Source of the DNA: Comamonas piscis
Lineage (GTDB): Bacteria; Pseudomonadota; Gammaproteobacteria; Burkholderiales; Burkholderiaceae_C
Assembly (NCBI RefSeq): GCF_014109725.1
Contig: NZ_CP058554.1
Coordinates: 5,135,076 to 5,199,075 of the forward strand
DNA: 64,000 nt
Reading direction: 5' to 3'
The notes beneath the pieces were generated by a model. That model was given only the letters and a program-made list of their open reading frames with translations. It had not been told where the DNA came from and did not search any database. Positions 1-8,103 of this stretch are shown piece after piece (within the stretch, counting starts at the first letter, position 1; every line of letters starts with the position of its first letter). Made by a program: the position numbers and the translations under genes.

Positions 1-58
1 TTCCCCCTTGATGCCCCCAGCCGCCCAATGGCGGCAATCTGCAACACTCCCACCTGCC

Positions 59-457
59 ATGAGCCTGAACCAACACGGTCTGCCTACCCGCGTTCCCGCC
101 ATCGCCGCCATCGGCCAGCTGCTGGCGGACCGGCAATTGCCCGCGGCCGAGCGCCAGCAAGCACTGGATCTGCTGGTGCAAGACCATGCCGACTTGGACG
201 AGGTGGAAAGCCAGGCCGCGCTGTGGGCCATTGCCCAGATGGGGCGCGATGCAGCGGCCTGCACAGCACTGCTGGCCTGCGCCGATACCTGGTTGCAAAG
301 CGCAGAGATGGCGCAGCCGTTTTTGGATGGCTATGCCCAGGTCTGCGGCCACAGCATCGTGCCCGCTGCAGTGCCGGCCTTTGCCCAACTGCAGCAGCTG
401 GCGCAGCACGATGCCGAACTGGCTGCGCGCCTGCCCACCTTTACGAAAGCGACCTGA
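59..457 (+). CDS. hypothetical protein, about 132 aa
   Basis: I do not recognise this family. The protein is Ala/Leu/Gln-rich and mostly helical in appearance, with no signal peptide, membrane segment or catalytic motif. The reading frame is open from position 8 (TTG, then ATG at 11). I prefer the ATG at 59 because the first 17 codons look like non-coding leader. Its stop TGA overlaps the next gene's ATG by one base (TGATG), which suggests translational coupling. Repeated helices with conserved Leu/Ala spacing could be a HEAT-like or scaffold fold, but that is a guess. Confidence 0.6.
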   Translation: MSLNQHGLPTRVPAIAAIGQLLADRQLPAAERQQALDLLVQDHADLDEVESQAALWAIAQMGRDAAACTALLACADTWLQSAEMAQPFLDGYAQVCGHSIVPAAVPAFAQLQQLAQHDAELAARLPTFTKAT

Positions 458-789
458 TGTCCCTGCTGACCACCACCGCCCTGTTTGTGCTGACGGCGAT
501 TGCCGAGATCGTGGGCTGCTACCTGCCTTATCTCTGGCTCAAGGACAAGGCACCAGCCTGGGTGCTGCTGCCCGCAGTGCTGGCGCTGCTAGCCTTTGTC
601 TGGCTGCTGAGCCTGCACCCGACTGCATCGGGCCGGGTGTATGCCGCTTATGGCGGGGTCTATGTGACGACGGCGATTGCCTGGCTGTGGCTGGTCGATG
701 GCATCCGCCCCAGCGGCTGGGACATCGCCGGCGTGGCGCTGTGCCTGGCGGGCATGGGCGTAATCATGGTGGGCGCGGCGCAGCGCTGA
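457..789 (+). CDS. YnfA/UPF0060 family small membrane protein
   Basis: A 110-aa protein made of four hydrophobic segments (roughly residues 3-22, 31-50, 62-80 and 88-106). It carries the family's typical features: an early AIAEIVGCYLPY stretch and a central GRVYAAYGGVY stretch. UPF0060/YnfA proteins resemble small multidrug resistance transporters in size and topology. Some have been linked to efflux of cationic compounds, but the substrate here is unknown. The ATG overlaps the stop of the preceding gene by one base, so the two are probably co-translated. Length matches the family (about 108-110 aa). Confidence 0.88.
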   Translation: MSLLTTTALFVLTAIAEIVGCYLPYLWLKDKAPAWVLLPAVLALLAFVWLLSLHPTASGRVYAAYGGVYVTTAIAWLWLVDGIRPSGWDIAGVALCLAGMGVIMVGAAQR

Positions 790-810
790 GCGCGCGCCCG
801 GGTCCGCCAA

Positions 811-1941
811 TTAAGCTTTATTGGCAGCGCGGCGGGCTTGCACCGCCTGCGCCAGCTGGGCCAGCACCGGCAGGGTCTGCTCCATGCTGATGCAGGCATC
901 GGTGAGCGAGACGCCATAGGCCAGCGGCTGGCCTTCAACGATGTCCTGCCGACCTTCGTGGATATGGCTCTCGATCATCACGCCAGTGATGCGGCGGTCG
1001 CCGGCGGCCAGTTGCTGGGCCACATCGGCAGCCACATCGATCTGGCGCCGGTGCTGCTTGCTGCTGTTGGCATGCGACAGGTCGATCATCACCTGCTCGC
1101 GCAGGCCGCCTTTGGCCAGCACCTCGCAGGCGGCCTGCACATCGGCCGCGCTGTAGTTGGGCTGTTTGCCGCCGCGCAGGATGATGTGGCAGTCCTGGTT
1201 GCCCCGGGTCTCAAAAATGGCGCTCTGGCCCATCTTGGTCATGCCCATGAAAGCATGCTCGGACTGCGCGGCCAGGATGGCGTCACTGGCCACCTTGACG
1301 CCACCATCGGTGCCGTTCTTGAAGCCCACCGGGCAGGACAGGCCGCTGGCCAGCTGGCGGTGGCTCTGGCTCTCGGTCGTGCGGGCACCAATGGCGCCCC
1401 AGCTGACCAGGTCGCTGATGAATTGGGGCGACAGCAGGTCCAGAAACTCGGTGCCCGCCGGCAGGCCCAGCGCCAGAATATCCAGCAGCAGGCGGCGTGC
1501 CAGCTCCAGCCCCTCGTTGACGGCAAAGCTGCCATCCAAGTGCGGGTCGTTGATATAGCCCTTCCAGCCCACCGTCGTGCGCGGCTTCTCGAAGTAGACG
1601 CGCATCACCACCAGCAGGTCGTCCTTCAAGGCCTCGGCCTGCACCTTGAGCTGACGGGCATAGTCCATCGCCAGGTCATGGTCGTGGATGGAGCAAGGGC
1701 CGACCACGACGACCAGGCGGTCGTCCTGGCCATGCAGGATCTTGGAGATGGCCGCGCGGCTCGATTCCACCAGCTGGTAGGCCTCGTCGGTGATCGGCAG
1801 CCACTCCTCCAACAAGGCGGGCGTGATCAGCGGGCGCACCACCTTGATGCGCGTGTCATCGATGCGGGTTTTGTCAACCGTGGAAAGCCGGGACGGGGAC
1901 TTGCGAGGCACGGTGCCTGCGGCAATGGAAGAATCGGTCAT
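811..1941 (-). CDS. aroG: 3-deoxy-7-phosphoheptulonate synthase, class I (AroF/G/H type)
   Basis: This enzyme condenses phosphoenolpyruvate with erythrose 4-phosphate to DAHP, the first step of the shikimate pathway to aromatic amino acids, in the cytosol. The 376-aa protein has the class I hallmarks: GPCSIHD near residues 81-87 (metal-binding Cys83), KPRTT at 119-123 (PEP site), GARTTESQSHR near the middle, and a late DLSHANSSK and MIESHIHEG pair supplying metal and phosphate ligands. Length is slightly above the E. coli isozymes (about 350 aa) because of an N-terminal extension of about 25 residues. Class I enzymes are usually feedback-inhibited by one aromatic amino acid; which one cannot be read here. 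It is convergent with the upstream plus-strand gene and follows the exporter gene by 55 bases. Confidence 0.93.
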   Translation of the reverse strand: MTDSSIAAGTVPRKSPSRLSTVDKTRIDDTRIKVVRPLITPALLEEWLPITDEAYQLVESSRAAISKILHGQDDRLVVVVGPCSIHDHDLAMDYARQLKVQAEALKDDLLVVMRVYFEKPRTTVGWKGYINDPHLDGSFAVNEGLELARRLLLDILALGLPAGTEFLDLLSPQFISDLVSWGAIGARTTESQSHRQLASGLSCPVGFKNGTDGGVKVASDAILAAQSEHAFMGMTKMGQSAIFETRGNQDCHIILRGGKQPNYSAADVQAACEVLAKGGLREQVMIDLSHANSSKQHRRQIDVAADVAQQLAAGDRRITGVMIESHIHEGRQDIVEGQPLAYGVSLTDACISMEQTLPVLAQLAQAVQARRAANKA

Positions 1942-1996
1942 CCCGCTATTGTCGCAGGGCCTGCAAACACGTTCGCAGGCCTAAGGCATCGCAGGA

Positions 1997-2314
1997 TCAG
2001 GAGGAAGACAGCTTCATCAGCACCAGACCGCTGACGATCAGCAAGGCTGCCACCACGCGCATTGGTGTCAGCGCCTCGCCCAGCACCGTGATGCCGACGA
2101 TAAACGCGCCCACGGCGCCAATACCCGTCCAGATCGTGTAGGCCGTGCCCAGCGGCAGGCTGCGCATCGCGACCGACAGCAGGCCAAAGCTGGCAATCAT
2201 CGCCACCAGGGTGATTGCGCTGTATTTGATGTTGGTGAAGCCATTCGACTGCTTCATCGTGAACGCCCAAACCACCTCCAGCACACCGGCAACCAGCAAA
2301 TAAACCCAGGCCAT
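1997..2314 (-). CDS. gdx: SMR-family guanidinium exporter (Gdx/SugE)
   Basis: A 105-aa protein with four membrane helices, typical of small multidrug resistance transporters, which work as dual-topology dimers driven by protons. The essential glutamate is present (Glu13 in GVLEVVWAFTMK), and the W-x-x-x-K pattern after it is characteristic of the SugE/Gdx branch rather than EmrE. Gdx proteins export guanidinium. The ATG at 2314 is chosen because AAGGAG lies just upstream, whereas the longer frame (to 2413) would run through the riboswitch hairpins. The guanidine-II riboswitch in the leader independently supports the guanidinium assignment over a quaternary-ammonium exporter. Confidence 0.93.
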   Translation of the reverse strand: MAWVYLLVAGVLEVVWAFTMKQSNGFTNIKYSAITLVAMIASFGLLSVAMRSLPLGTAYTIWTGIGAVGAFIVGITVLGEALTPMRVVAALLIVSGLVLMKLSSS

Positions 2315-2348
2315 ATCGAACTCCTTAGAAAAATGGAATCTTGGAATG

Positions 2349-2409
2349 GCCAGGCCGTCCTGGCGGTGGTGCGCGCCGCTGCTGCAGCGCCATGCAGGGC
2401 CGTCCCTGC
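2349..2409 (-). promoter_or_regulatory. guanidine-II (mini-ykkC) riboswitch
   Basis: On the minus strand there are two perfect 6-bp hairpins, each closed by the tetraloop ACGG. The first spans 2394-2409 (stem GCAGGG/CCCTGC, loop 2400-2403). The second spans 2349-2364 (stem GCCAGG/CCTGGC, loop 2355-2358). They are separated by 29 bases, and the second ends 34 bases before the start codon. Two stem-loops with ACGR loops are the whole known consensus of mini-ykkC. Guanidinium binding in the loops is expected to dock the two hairpins and free the ribosome binding site. Position and downstream gene fit the class exactly. Confidence 0.9.
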
Positions 2410-2511
2410 GCAATGGGGTTCATGATAGCGGCGGGGCCTGCATAGGGCCAAGCCTCCGCTGGATCGCCCGTAGGGCTGTGGGTGGTTGGCGCGCCACAGC
2501 GGGCAGCGCAC

Positions 2512-3012
2512 TCAGGCCAGGGATTCGGCCTCGGCCTCGGCGGGCTCCAACTGCAGCAGATTGCCGACCGTAGCGCCGTAATAGGTAGCGACGCGCTTGC
2601 GCTGCTTGAGCACCGCCTTGTCCTTGCTCACCAGCAAGGCGCGGTGCTGGCTGGCCAGGTCCAGAAAATGCTGGTCGTCCGGGTCCGTGCAGGTAAAGCG
2701 GATCTTGGGGGCGGCATCAACATACTGCACAGCGGCATCAAACGCAGCCATCACGCCTTCAGGCGACTTGCCGTAGTAGCTGACGCGCGGGGCGATCTGG
2801 CTGTAGTGCAGCACCCGCTCCAATTCAATGCGCTGGGCCTCGTCGGCAATCCAGCGCAAGGCGCCCTGGGCTACCAGCGCACGGATCGGCGGAATATGCG
2901 GATCATCAAAGATCAGCATGTCGAGCACGACATTGGTGTCCAGCACCACAGGCCGGGGCAAGGGCCCGGCGTAGCCTTCATTGCAGGAAGGCCACTTGAG
3001 GACGACCTTCAC
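2512..3012 (-). CDS. PIN-domain protein (putative toxin-antitoxin toxin-like family)
   Basis: A 166-aa PIN-fold protein, predicted Mg-dependent ribonuclease. Visible acidic residues are Asp25 in LDTNVVLD, Glu63/Glu65 in RIELERV, and Asp112/Asp113 in DPDDQHFLDLA, with a late LLVSKD segment typical of the COG1569-like group. The first 20 residues precede the PIN fold. The start is GTG at 3012; its GTGA overlaps the stop of the upstream methyltransferase by four bases, so the two are translationally coupled. No small antitoxin gene is adjacent, so a classic VapBC pair is not supported. A housekeeping role in RNA processing alongside the methyltransferase is equally possible. Confidence 0.83.
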   Translation of the reverse strand: MKVVLKWPSCNEGYAGPLPRPVVLDTNVVLDMLIFDDPHIPPIRALVAQGALRWIADEAQRIELERVLHYSQIAPRVSYYGKSPEGVMAAFDAAVQYVDAAPKIRFTCTDPDDQHFLDLASQHRALLVSKDKAVLKQRKRVATYYGATVGNLLQLEPAEAEAESLA

Positions 3013-4286
3013 GCAGCGCTGCCGGGCCCGGCCTCGCTGTGGCGTGGCTTGTGCGCGCCCTTGCTCATGTCAAAGCGGAACAAGCGGCATTCGATCGGGC
3101 CGTTCCACATGGGGGTGCGGCGCGACTCTTTGAGACGCATCTTGCCGGGCAGCTTCAAATCAGGGGTCAGCAGCCAGGCGCTCCAGCCGCTGTAGTTCTT
3201 CTTCCAGTGGCTGGCCAGCTGGTTGAAGAACTCGCCACCGTCTTCGGTCTGCGCCGTCTCGCGCCCTGCGCGCTCGACCTGGCCCATGCGATCTGCTGCA
3301 TTGCGCCCGGCGGTACCGGCCGCAGCAATACGCTCGCCATAGGGTGGGTTGAGCAGCATCATGCCGGGCTGCTCGCTGGGCGGCATGCGCTGCAGCGCAT
3401 CGCCGCCGCGCAGCTCAATCGTCTCGGCCACACCGGCACGCTCGGCATTGCGCTGGGCAAAGTCGACCATGCGGAAGGAGATGTCCGAGCCGTAGATGCC
3501 CACCGGACTCTGGGGCAGGATGCGGCGCTCGGCCTCGTCCAGCATCGCTTCCCAGACATGGCGCTGGAAGGGCACCAGCTTTTCAAACGCAAAGCGGCGC
3601 AGGATGCCGGCGGGAATCTTGCGCGCAATCTGGGCCGCCTCGATCAGCACCGTGCCGCTGCCGCAGCAGGGGTCGTACAGCGGCTGCGGGTCGTCGCCAT
3701 GGGGGTCCCAGCCGCTGGCGGCAATCATTGCAGCCGCCAGGGTTTCCTTCAGCGGCGCATCGCCCTTGTCCTCGCGCCAGCCGCGCTTGAACAGCGCCTC
3801 GCCCGAGGTATCGATATAGATGGTGGCGCCATCGGTGGTCAGGTGCAGGTGCACGCGCACATCGGGGTGGTGCGTCTCCACGCTGGGGCGCACGCCATGG
3901 CGGCCTTCGCGGAAACGGTCGGCAATGGCATCCTTGACGCGCAGCGCCGCAAAGTTGAGGCTGGTCAGCGGGCTGTGCTGCGAGGTGACCTCGATCTTGA
4001 AGGTCTCCTTGGGCGAGAACCAGATCTCCCAGGCCACCTCGCTGGCGGCGCGGTAGAGGTCGTTCTCGTTGCGGTACATGCTATGCGACAGCTCAATCAG
4101 CACGCGCTGTGCCAGGCGGCTGTGCAGGTTCAGCAGCAGCGCATCGCGCCACATGCCGCGCAGCATGACGCCGCCGCGCGCAACCAGCAGGTCCTGCCCG
4201 CTGGCGCCGGTGATGGCATGGACTTCGTCCGCCAAAAGGCCCTCGACGCCGGCGGCGCAGGGCAAAAACAAATGCAGTTGGTTCAT
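3009..4286 (-). CDS. THUMP-domain 23S rRNA guanine-N2 methyltransferase, RlmL-like
   Basis: The 425-aa protein joins an N-terminal THUMP RNA-binding region (about residues 45-160) to a Rossmann-type SAM methyltransferase. DPCCGSG (about 205-211) is the SAM-binding motif I, and NPPY (about 313-316) is the catalytic motif of N2-guanine or N6-adenine methyltransferases. It matches the RlmL half of E. coli RlmKL (m2G2445 of 23S rRNA) and the YpsC family; the RlmK half is absent. I use the ATG at 4286, where similarity to the THUMP family begins (MNQLHLFLPC); an in-frame ATG lies upstream at 4319, and neither has a good ribosome binding site. The PIN gene follows with a 4-base overlap. Confidence 0.88.
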   Translation of the reverse strand: MNQLHLFLPCAAGVEGLLADEVHAITGASGQDLLVARGGVMLRGMWRDALLLNLHSRLAQRVLIELSHSMYRNENDLYRAASEVAWEIWFSPKETFKIEVTSQHSPLTSLNFAALRVKDAIADRFREGRHGVRPSVETHHPDVRVHLHLTTDGATIYIDTSGEALFKRGWREDKGDAPLKETLAAAMIAASGWDPHGDDPQPLYDPCCGSGTVLIEAAQIARKIPAGILRRFAFEKLVPFQRHVWEAMLDEAERRILPQSPVGIYGSDISFRMVDFAQRNAERAGVAETIELRGGDALQRMPPSEQPGMMLLNPPYGERIAAAGTAGRNAADRMGQVERAGRETAQTEDGGEFFNQLASHWKKNYSGWSAWLLTPDLKLPGKMRLKESRRTPMWNGPIECRLFRFDMSKGAHKPRHSEAGPGSAA

Positions 4287-4478
4287 AAGCAGGGGGGCAA
4301 GCATACGCGCTTGCCCCATTGTCCGCGCAAGCGCATGGGAATGGCCGACTGTGCCAGCCGCATTCGTAGACGGGAACAGATAGCACTACGGTAACAAGGA
4401 CCCGGCTGCTATAGTGCGACTCCAGAGCGGGCCGCCGCCCAGTGCGCCAGGCCCTCCACCCAGAATACCCAAGAAAGA

Positions 4479-5237
4479 ATGCGAATGCCATACCTTGGAG
4501 CCGGCGTACACGTCATCATTGCGCTGTTTTTTGCGGTCCATGCGGTGCGCAGCGGCCAGAACAACTACTGGCTGTTTGTGCTGCTGGCCTTCCCCTTCCT
4601 CGGCAGCGTGGTGTATTTCTTCGCGATTTACCTACCCAACTCGCGCCTGCAGCGCCATGCGCGCAGCCTGGCGAGCAACGCCGTCAAGGCGCTGGACCCC
4701 ACCCGCGAGGTGCGCGATGCCCAGGCCGCATATGACTACAGCCCCACCGCCCAGAACGAGATCCGCCTGGCCCAAGCCTTGTTGGCCAATGGCCAGGCCG
4801 AGCCGGCTTTCAGGCACTTTGAAGCCAGCATGAAGGGCCCGTTTGCGAATGACCTGGAAATCCGTTGGGGCGCCGCGCAGGCCGCCTACCAGGCCAGCCA
4901 GCCGCAGCAGGCGCTGCAGCAGCTGCGGGTGATTGCCCAGGCCGATGTGCATTTCCGGGCCGAGGCCGTGGGCCTGCTGGTGGCCAAGGCCTATGCACAG
5001 TTGGGCGACCAGGAAATGGCCCGCAAGAGCTTTGATTTTGCGCGCCAGCACTCGGGCAGCTTTGATGTGATGGCCGAGTACGCCATCTGGGCCGCTGGCC
5101 AGGGCGACTGGCAGACCGCCAACGCACTGCAGGCCGAGCTGAACAAGGCGATGACCCCCTGGAGCGGCCAGCAGCGCCAGCTCAACCGCGAGATGCTGCA
5201 GCGCCTGAAAACCGCCTTCGCCACCCAGCCCAAATAA
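4479..5237 (+). CDS. membrane-anchored TPR-like protein of unknown role
   Basis: The 252-aa protein begins with two closely spaced hydrophobic helices (about residues 7-22 and 30-51). A soluble part follows that looks like tetratricopeptide repeats: alternating A-x-A-L-L-x-x-G-Q-x-x-x-A helices between residues 90 and 230. Such proteins usually serve as protein-protein interaction platforms at the inner membrane; no enzyme motif is visible. ATG codons lie at 4479 and 4485; the first is used because AAGAAAGA precedes it. The last repeats are rich in Gln and Ala. Confidence 0.75.
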   Translation: MRMPYLGAGVHVIIALFFAVHAVRSGQNNYWLFVLLAFPFLGSVVYFFAIYLPNSRLQRHARSLASNAVKALDPTREVRDAQAAYDYSPTAQNEIRLAQALLANGQAEPAFRHFEASMKGPFANDLEIRWGAAQAAYQASQPQQALQQLRVIAQADVHFRAEAVGLLVAKAYAQLGDQEMARKSFDFARQHSGSFDVMAEYAIWAAGQGDWQTANALQAELNKAMTPWSGQQRQLNREMLQRLKTAFATQPK

Positions 5238-5360
5238 GCGCGCTGCCATCGGACGGATGCAATAGGCCTGCTGGCAGCAGGCCATCCAACCGCCCCGCAG
5301 GCCTTGCAGCGCGCCAGTTTGCGCTTGCGCAGACAGCCGCCGCAGCTAAAATCGCTGTCT

Positions 5361-6284
5361 ATGGCAAAAATCATCGTTCTGGCCCTGGTGCTGCTTTTCT
5401 TTGGCTGCGGCCTCTATATGCACCTGCGCGGCAAGGTTCGGCACAAGCTGCTGCGCCAGCTGTTCGACCACTCCACTTTCACGGCGCCGTTCAATGTGTT
5501 CATGCTGATGTTCAGCAAGGTGCCGCGCACGCCCTACCTGCCCACCAGCACCTTCCCCGACCTGGCGCCCTTGCAAGCCAACTGGCGCGAGATCCGCGAA
5601 GAAGCCATCGGCCTGCAGAAGGCGATGCAGATCAAGGCAGCGGCCAACAACGACGATGCGGGCTTCAACTCCTTCTTCAAGACCGGCTGGAAGCGCTTCT
5701 ACCTGAAGTGGTACGGCCAGGCCCACCCGTCGGCGATGGAGCTCTGCCCCAAGACCAGCGCACTGGTGCAATCGATCCCCGGCATCAAGGCCGCCATGTT
5801 TGCTGAGCTGCCGCCCGGCGCCAAGCTCAACCTTCACCGCGATCCCTATGCCGGCTCGCTGCGCTACCACCTGGCCGTTCTGGCGCCCAATGACGACCGC
5901 TGCATGATCGAAGTCGATGGCACGCCCTACAGCTGGCGCGAGGGCGAAGGCGTGATTTTTGACGAGACCTTTATGCATTGGGCCGAGAACCGGTCCGAGG
6001 GCAACCGCATCGTGCTGTTCTGCGATGTCGAGCGCCCCATGACCAATGGCTTTGCGCAGTGGCTCAACCGCTGGCTGGGCACGCATGTGGTGGCTGCTGC
6101 CAGCTCGCCCAACAACGAAGGCGATCCGCGCGGCTTTATCAGCCGCATCTTCAAGGTGTCGTTCTACATGGGCCAGTACCGCCGCCGCTTCAAGGCCTGG
6201 AACAAGACGGCCTACAAGCTGACCAAGTTCGGCCTGATGCTGGCCGTGCTGGCCTTGTTTATCTGGTGGCTCTGGCCCAAGTAA
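5361..6284 (+). CDS. lpxO: LpxO-like lipid A / aspartyl-asparaginyl beta-hydroxylase family dioxygenase
   Basis: The 307-aa protein has an N-terminal membrane helix (about 3-19) and a C-terminal one (about 287-304) around a 2-oxoglutarate/Fe(II) dioxygenase core. Iron and 2-oxoglutarate ligands can be read as His159-x-Asp161 (in NLHRDPYAGSLRYH), His206 (FMHWAEN) and Arg216 (GNRIVLF). Size, topology and the early YMHLRGKVRHKL segment match LpxO, which adds a 2-hydroxyl to a secondary acyl chain of lipid A at the cytoplasmic face of the inner membrane. The ATG at 5361 is chosen because the membrane helix starts right after it. A peptide aspartyl hydroxylase is the alternative, but those usually lack this membrane layout. 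Confidence 0.85.
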   Translation: MAKIIVLALVLLFFGCGLYMHLRGKVRHKLLRQLFDHSTFTAPFNVFMLMFSKVPRTPYLPTSTFPDLAPLQANWREIREEAIGLQKAMQIKAAANNDDAGFNSFFKTGWKRFYLKWYGQAHPSAMELCPKTSALVQSIPGIKAAMFAELPPGAKLNLHRDPYAGSLRYHLAVLAPNDDRCMIEVDGTPYSWREGEGVIFDETFMHWAENRSEGNRIVLFCDVERPMTNGFAQWLNRWLGTHVVAAASSPNNEGDPRGFISRIFKVSFYMGQYRRRFKAWNKTAYKLTKFGLMLAVLALFIWWLWPK

Positions 6285-6303
6285 ACTGGCGCCGTCTCAA
6301 CGC

Positions 6304-6334
6304 AAAAACCGCAGTTCAACGAACTGCGGTTTTT
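6304..6334. terminator. bidirectional terminator between lpxO and rpoN
   Basis: A 14-bp inverted repeat (6304-6317 with 6321-6334, loop AAC) has an A-run at its left end and a T-run of seven at its right end. It can therefore end transcripts from lpxO on the plus strand and rpoN on the minus strand. Confidence 0.9.
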
Positions 6335-6372
6335 TTATGCGCTGGGCCTTGAGCCCGCTGCGCCAACAACGC

Positions 6373-7998
6373 CTACAGCGCCTTGCGCAAACTGGCGGGC
6401 GGGATGCGCATTGCTTCACGGTATTTGGCCACCGTGCGGCGCGCGCATTCAATGCCCTGGGCCTGCAGCAGATCGGCGATTTTTGCGTCCGACAGCGGCT
6501 TCTTGGCGCTTTCCTCGTCCAGCAGTTGCTTGATCAGCGCCTTGACGGCGGTACTGGAGGCGCTGCCGCCGGTCTCGGTACCCAGGCCTGAGCCAAAGAA
6601 GTACTTCAGCTCAAAGGTACCCTGCGGCGTGGCCATGTACTTGGCGGTGGTCACGCGGCTGATGGTGGACTCGTGCAAACCCAGCTCATCGGCGATCTCG
6701 CGCAGCACCATGGGGCGCATGGCCAGCTCGCCATGCACAAAGAAATTGCGCTGCCGCTCCACAATGGCCTGCGACACGCGCAAGATGGTGTCAAAGCGCT
6801 GCTGGATGTTCTTGATGAACCAGCGCGCCTCCTGCAGGCGCTGCTGCAAGGCGCCATGGCCTTCGCTGCCCTTGTGGCTGCGCAAGGCATTGGCATAGAC
6901 ATCCTGCACGCGCAGGCGCGGCATCACTTCGGCATTGAGCTGCACGCTGAAGCCGGGCACCGGCAAACCGCGCTCATTGCTGGGGCGCACGATGACATCG
7001 GGAATGATGGCATTGCGGTCCACATCCGCATAGGGGCGGCCGGGCCGGGGCTCCAACTTGGCGATCAAGACCAGCGCGCTGCGCACTGCCGCTTCGTTGC
7101 AGCCTGTCAGCTGCATCAGCTTGCGCACATCGCGGCGCGCCAGCAGATCGAGTGATTCCTGGCAGACCAGCAAAGCCGTTTCCAGCGCCAGTGCATCGGC
7201 CTCGGGGGTGTCCGAGCCTTCTTCATCCAGCAGGCGTTGCCGCGCCTTGATCTGCAGCTGCATGCACTCAGACAGGTTGCGTGCACCCACCCCAAGGGGT
7301 TCCAGGCTTTGCAGCAAGCGCAGCGCGACCGTGAGGTGGTGGAGCAGCGCTTCATAGCGCTCGGGGTCGCTGGCATCGCCAAAGCTTTGCGCCAGCTCGG
7401 CCAAGGTCTCTTCCAGATAGCCGTCGTCGTTCAGCGATTCGATCAAGAAATAGAGTGCGGCCTGGCCCTCCTGGCACAAACGCAGTGACAGCGCCTGGCG
7501 GTGCAGCACATCCTGCAGGCTCAGGTGCTCGGAACGCCGGTCGGACAGCGGCGCTTCATCGTCGTCATCGCCCGAGCCCGCACTGGAGCGCGCGGGCAGG
7601 TCGCCCCCCCACTCTTCCCAGTCCGAGGCCGAGTCGCCGGAAGCGGCTTCCGCATCAACGCCCGTTTCCTTGCCCGCGCCAAAATCCAAAGGCAGGTCGG
7701 AAGGACCCGCCTCGAAATCGCTCGCGCTGCTGGTGTCGGTGCTGGCAGTGGTCTCGGTGGCTTTGTCGCCCACAGCGGCGGTCTCGGTGCCCTCGCTGGT
7801 GTCTTGGGCCGGTGCTTCCGCCCGTTCCGAATCAACAGCGTCATCGCCTTCGCGTTCCAGAAACGGGTTTTCATCGAGCATTTGCTCGACTTCCTGCGTC
7901 AGCTCTTGGGTGGACAGCTGCAGCAGACGGATGGACTGCTGCAATTGCGGCGTGAGGGTCAGGCTCTGCGATACACGCAGTGACAGCGAAGGCATCAT
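6373..7998 (-). CDS. rpoN: RNA polymerase sigma-54 factor
   Basis: The 541-aa protein has the three sigma-54 regions. Region I is Gln/Leu-rich at the N-terminus (SLTLTPQLQQSIRLLQLS). Region II is a long acidic, low-complexity stretch of about 120 residues rich in Asp, Glu, Ser and Thr. The rest is the core-binding and DNA-binding part, with the helix-turn-helix LHESTISRVTTAKY and the RpoN box CARRTVAKYREAM near the C-terminus. It directs polymerase to -24/-12 promoters that need enhancer-binding ATPases. The ATG at 7998 is chosen because GGAGG lies seven bases upstream; a second ATG follows immediately at 7995. It follows lptB by about 105 bases, the common proteobacterial order lptA-lptB-rpoN. 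The acidic region II is longer than in E. coli (477 aa in all). Confidence 0.96.
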   Translation of the reverse strand: MMPSLSLRVSQSLTLTPQLQQSIRLLQLSTQELTQEVEQMLDENPFLEREGDDAVDSERAEAPAQDTSEGTETAAVGDKATETTASTDTSSASDFEAGPSDLPLDFGAGKETGVDAEAASGDSASDWEEWGGDLPARSSAGSGDDDDEAPLSDRRSEHLSLQDVLHRQALSLRLCQEGQAALYFLIESLNDDGYLEETLAELAQSFGDASDPERYEALLHHLTVALRLLQSLEPLGVGARNLSECMQLQIKARQRLLDEEGSDTPEADALALETALLVCQESLDLLARRDVRKLMQLTGCNEAAVRSALVLIAKLEPRPGRPYADVDRNAIIPDVIVRPSNERGLPVPGFSVQLNAEVMPRLRVQDVYANALRSHKGSEGHGALQQRLQEARWFIKNIQQRFDTILRVSQAIVERQRNFFVHGELAMRPMVLREIADELGLHESTISRVTTAKYMATPQGTFELKYFFGSGLGTETGGSASSTAVKALIKQLLDEESAKKPLSDAKIADLLQAQGIECARRTVAKYREAMRIPPASLRKAL

Positions 7999-8103
7999 GG
8001 CAGCGCCTCCGTGCCGACCACGGCAGATGGCATCCGACAAGCCCCAGCGGCCCGGCGGCGCAAGGCGGTATCTTGGCTGGCACGCCCGCCCGGGCGTGCG
8101 GCG

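Noticed and set aside
2512..3012. A VapBC-type toxin-antitoxin module
   Set aside because: Only the PIN protein is present; the neighbour is an RNA methyltransferase and no small antitoxin frame was seen.
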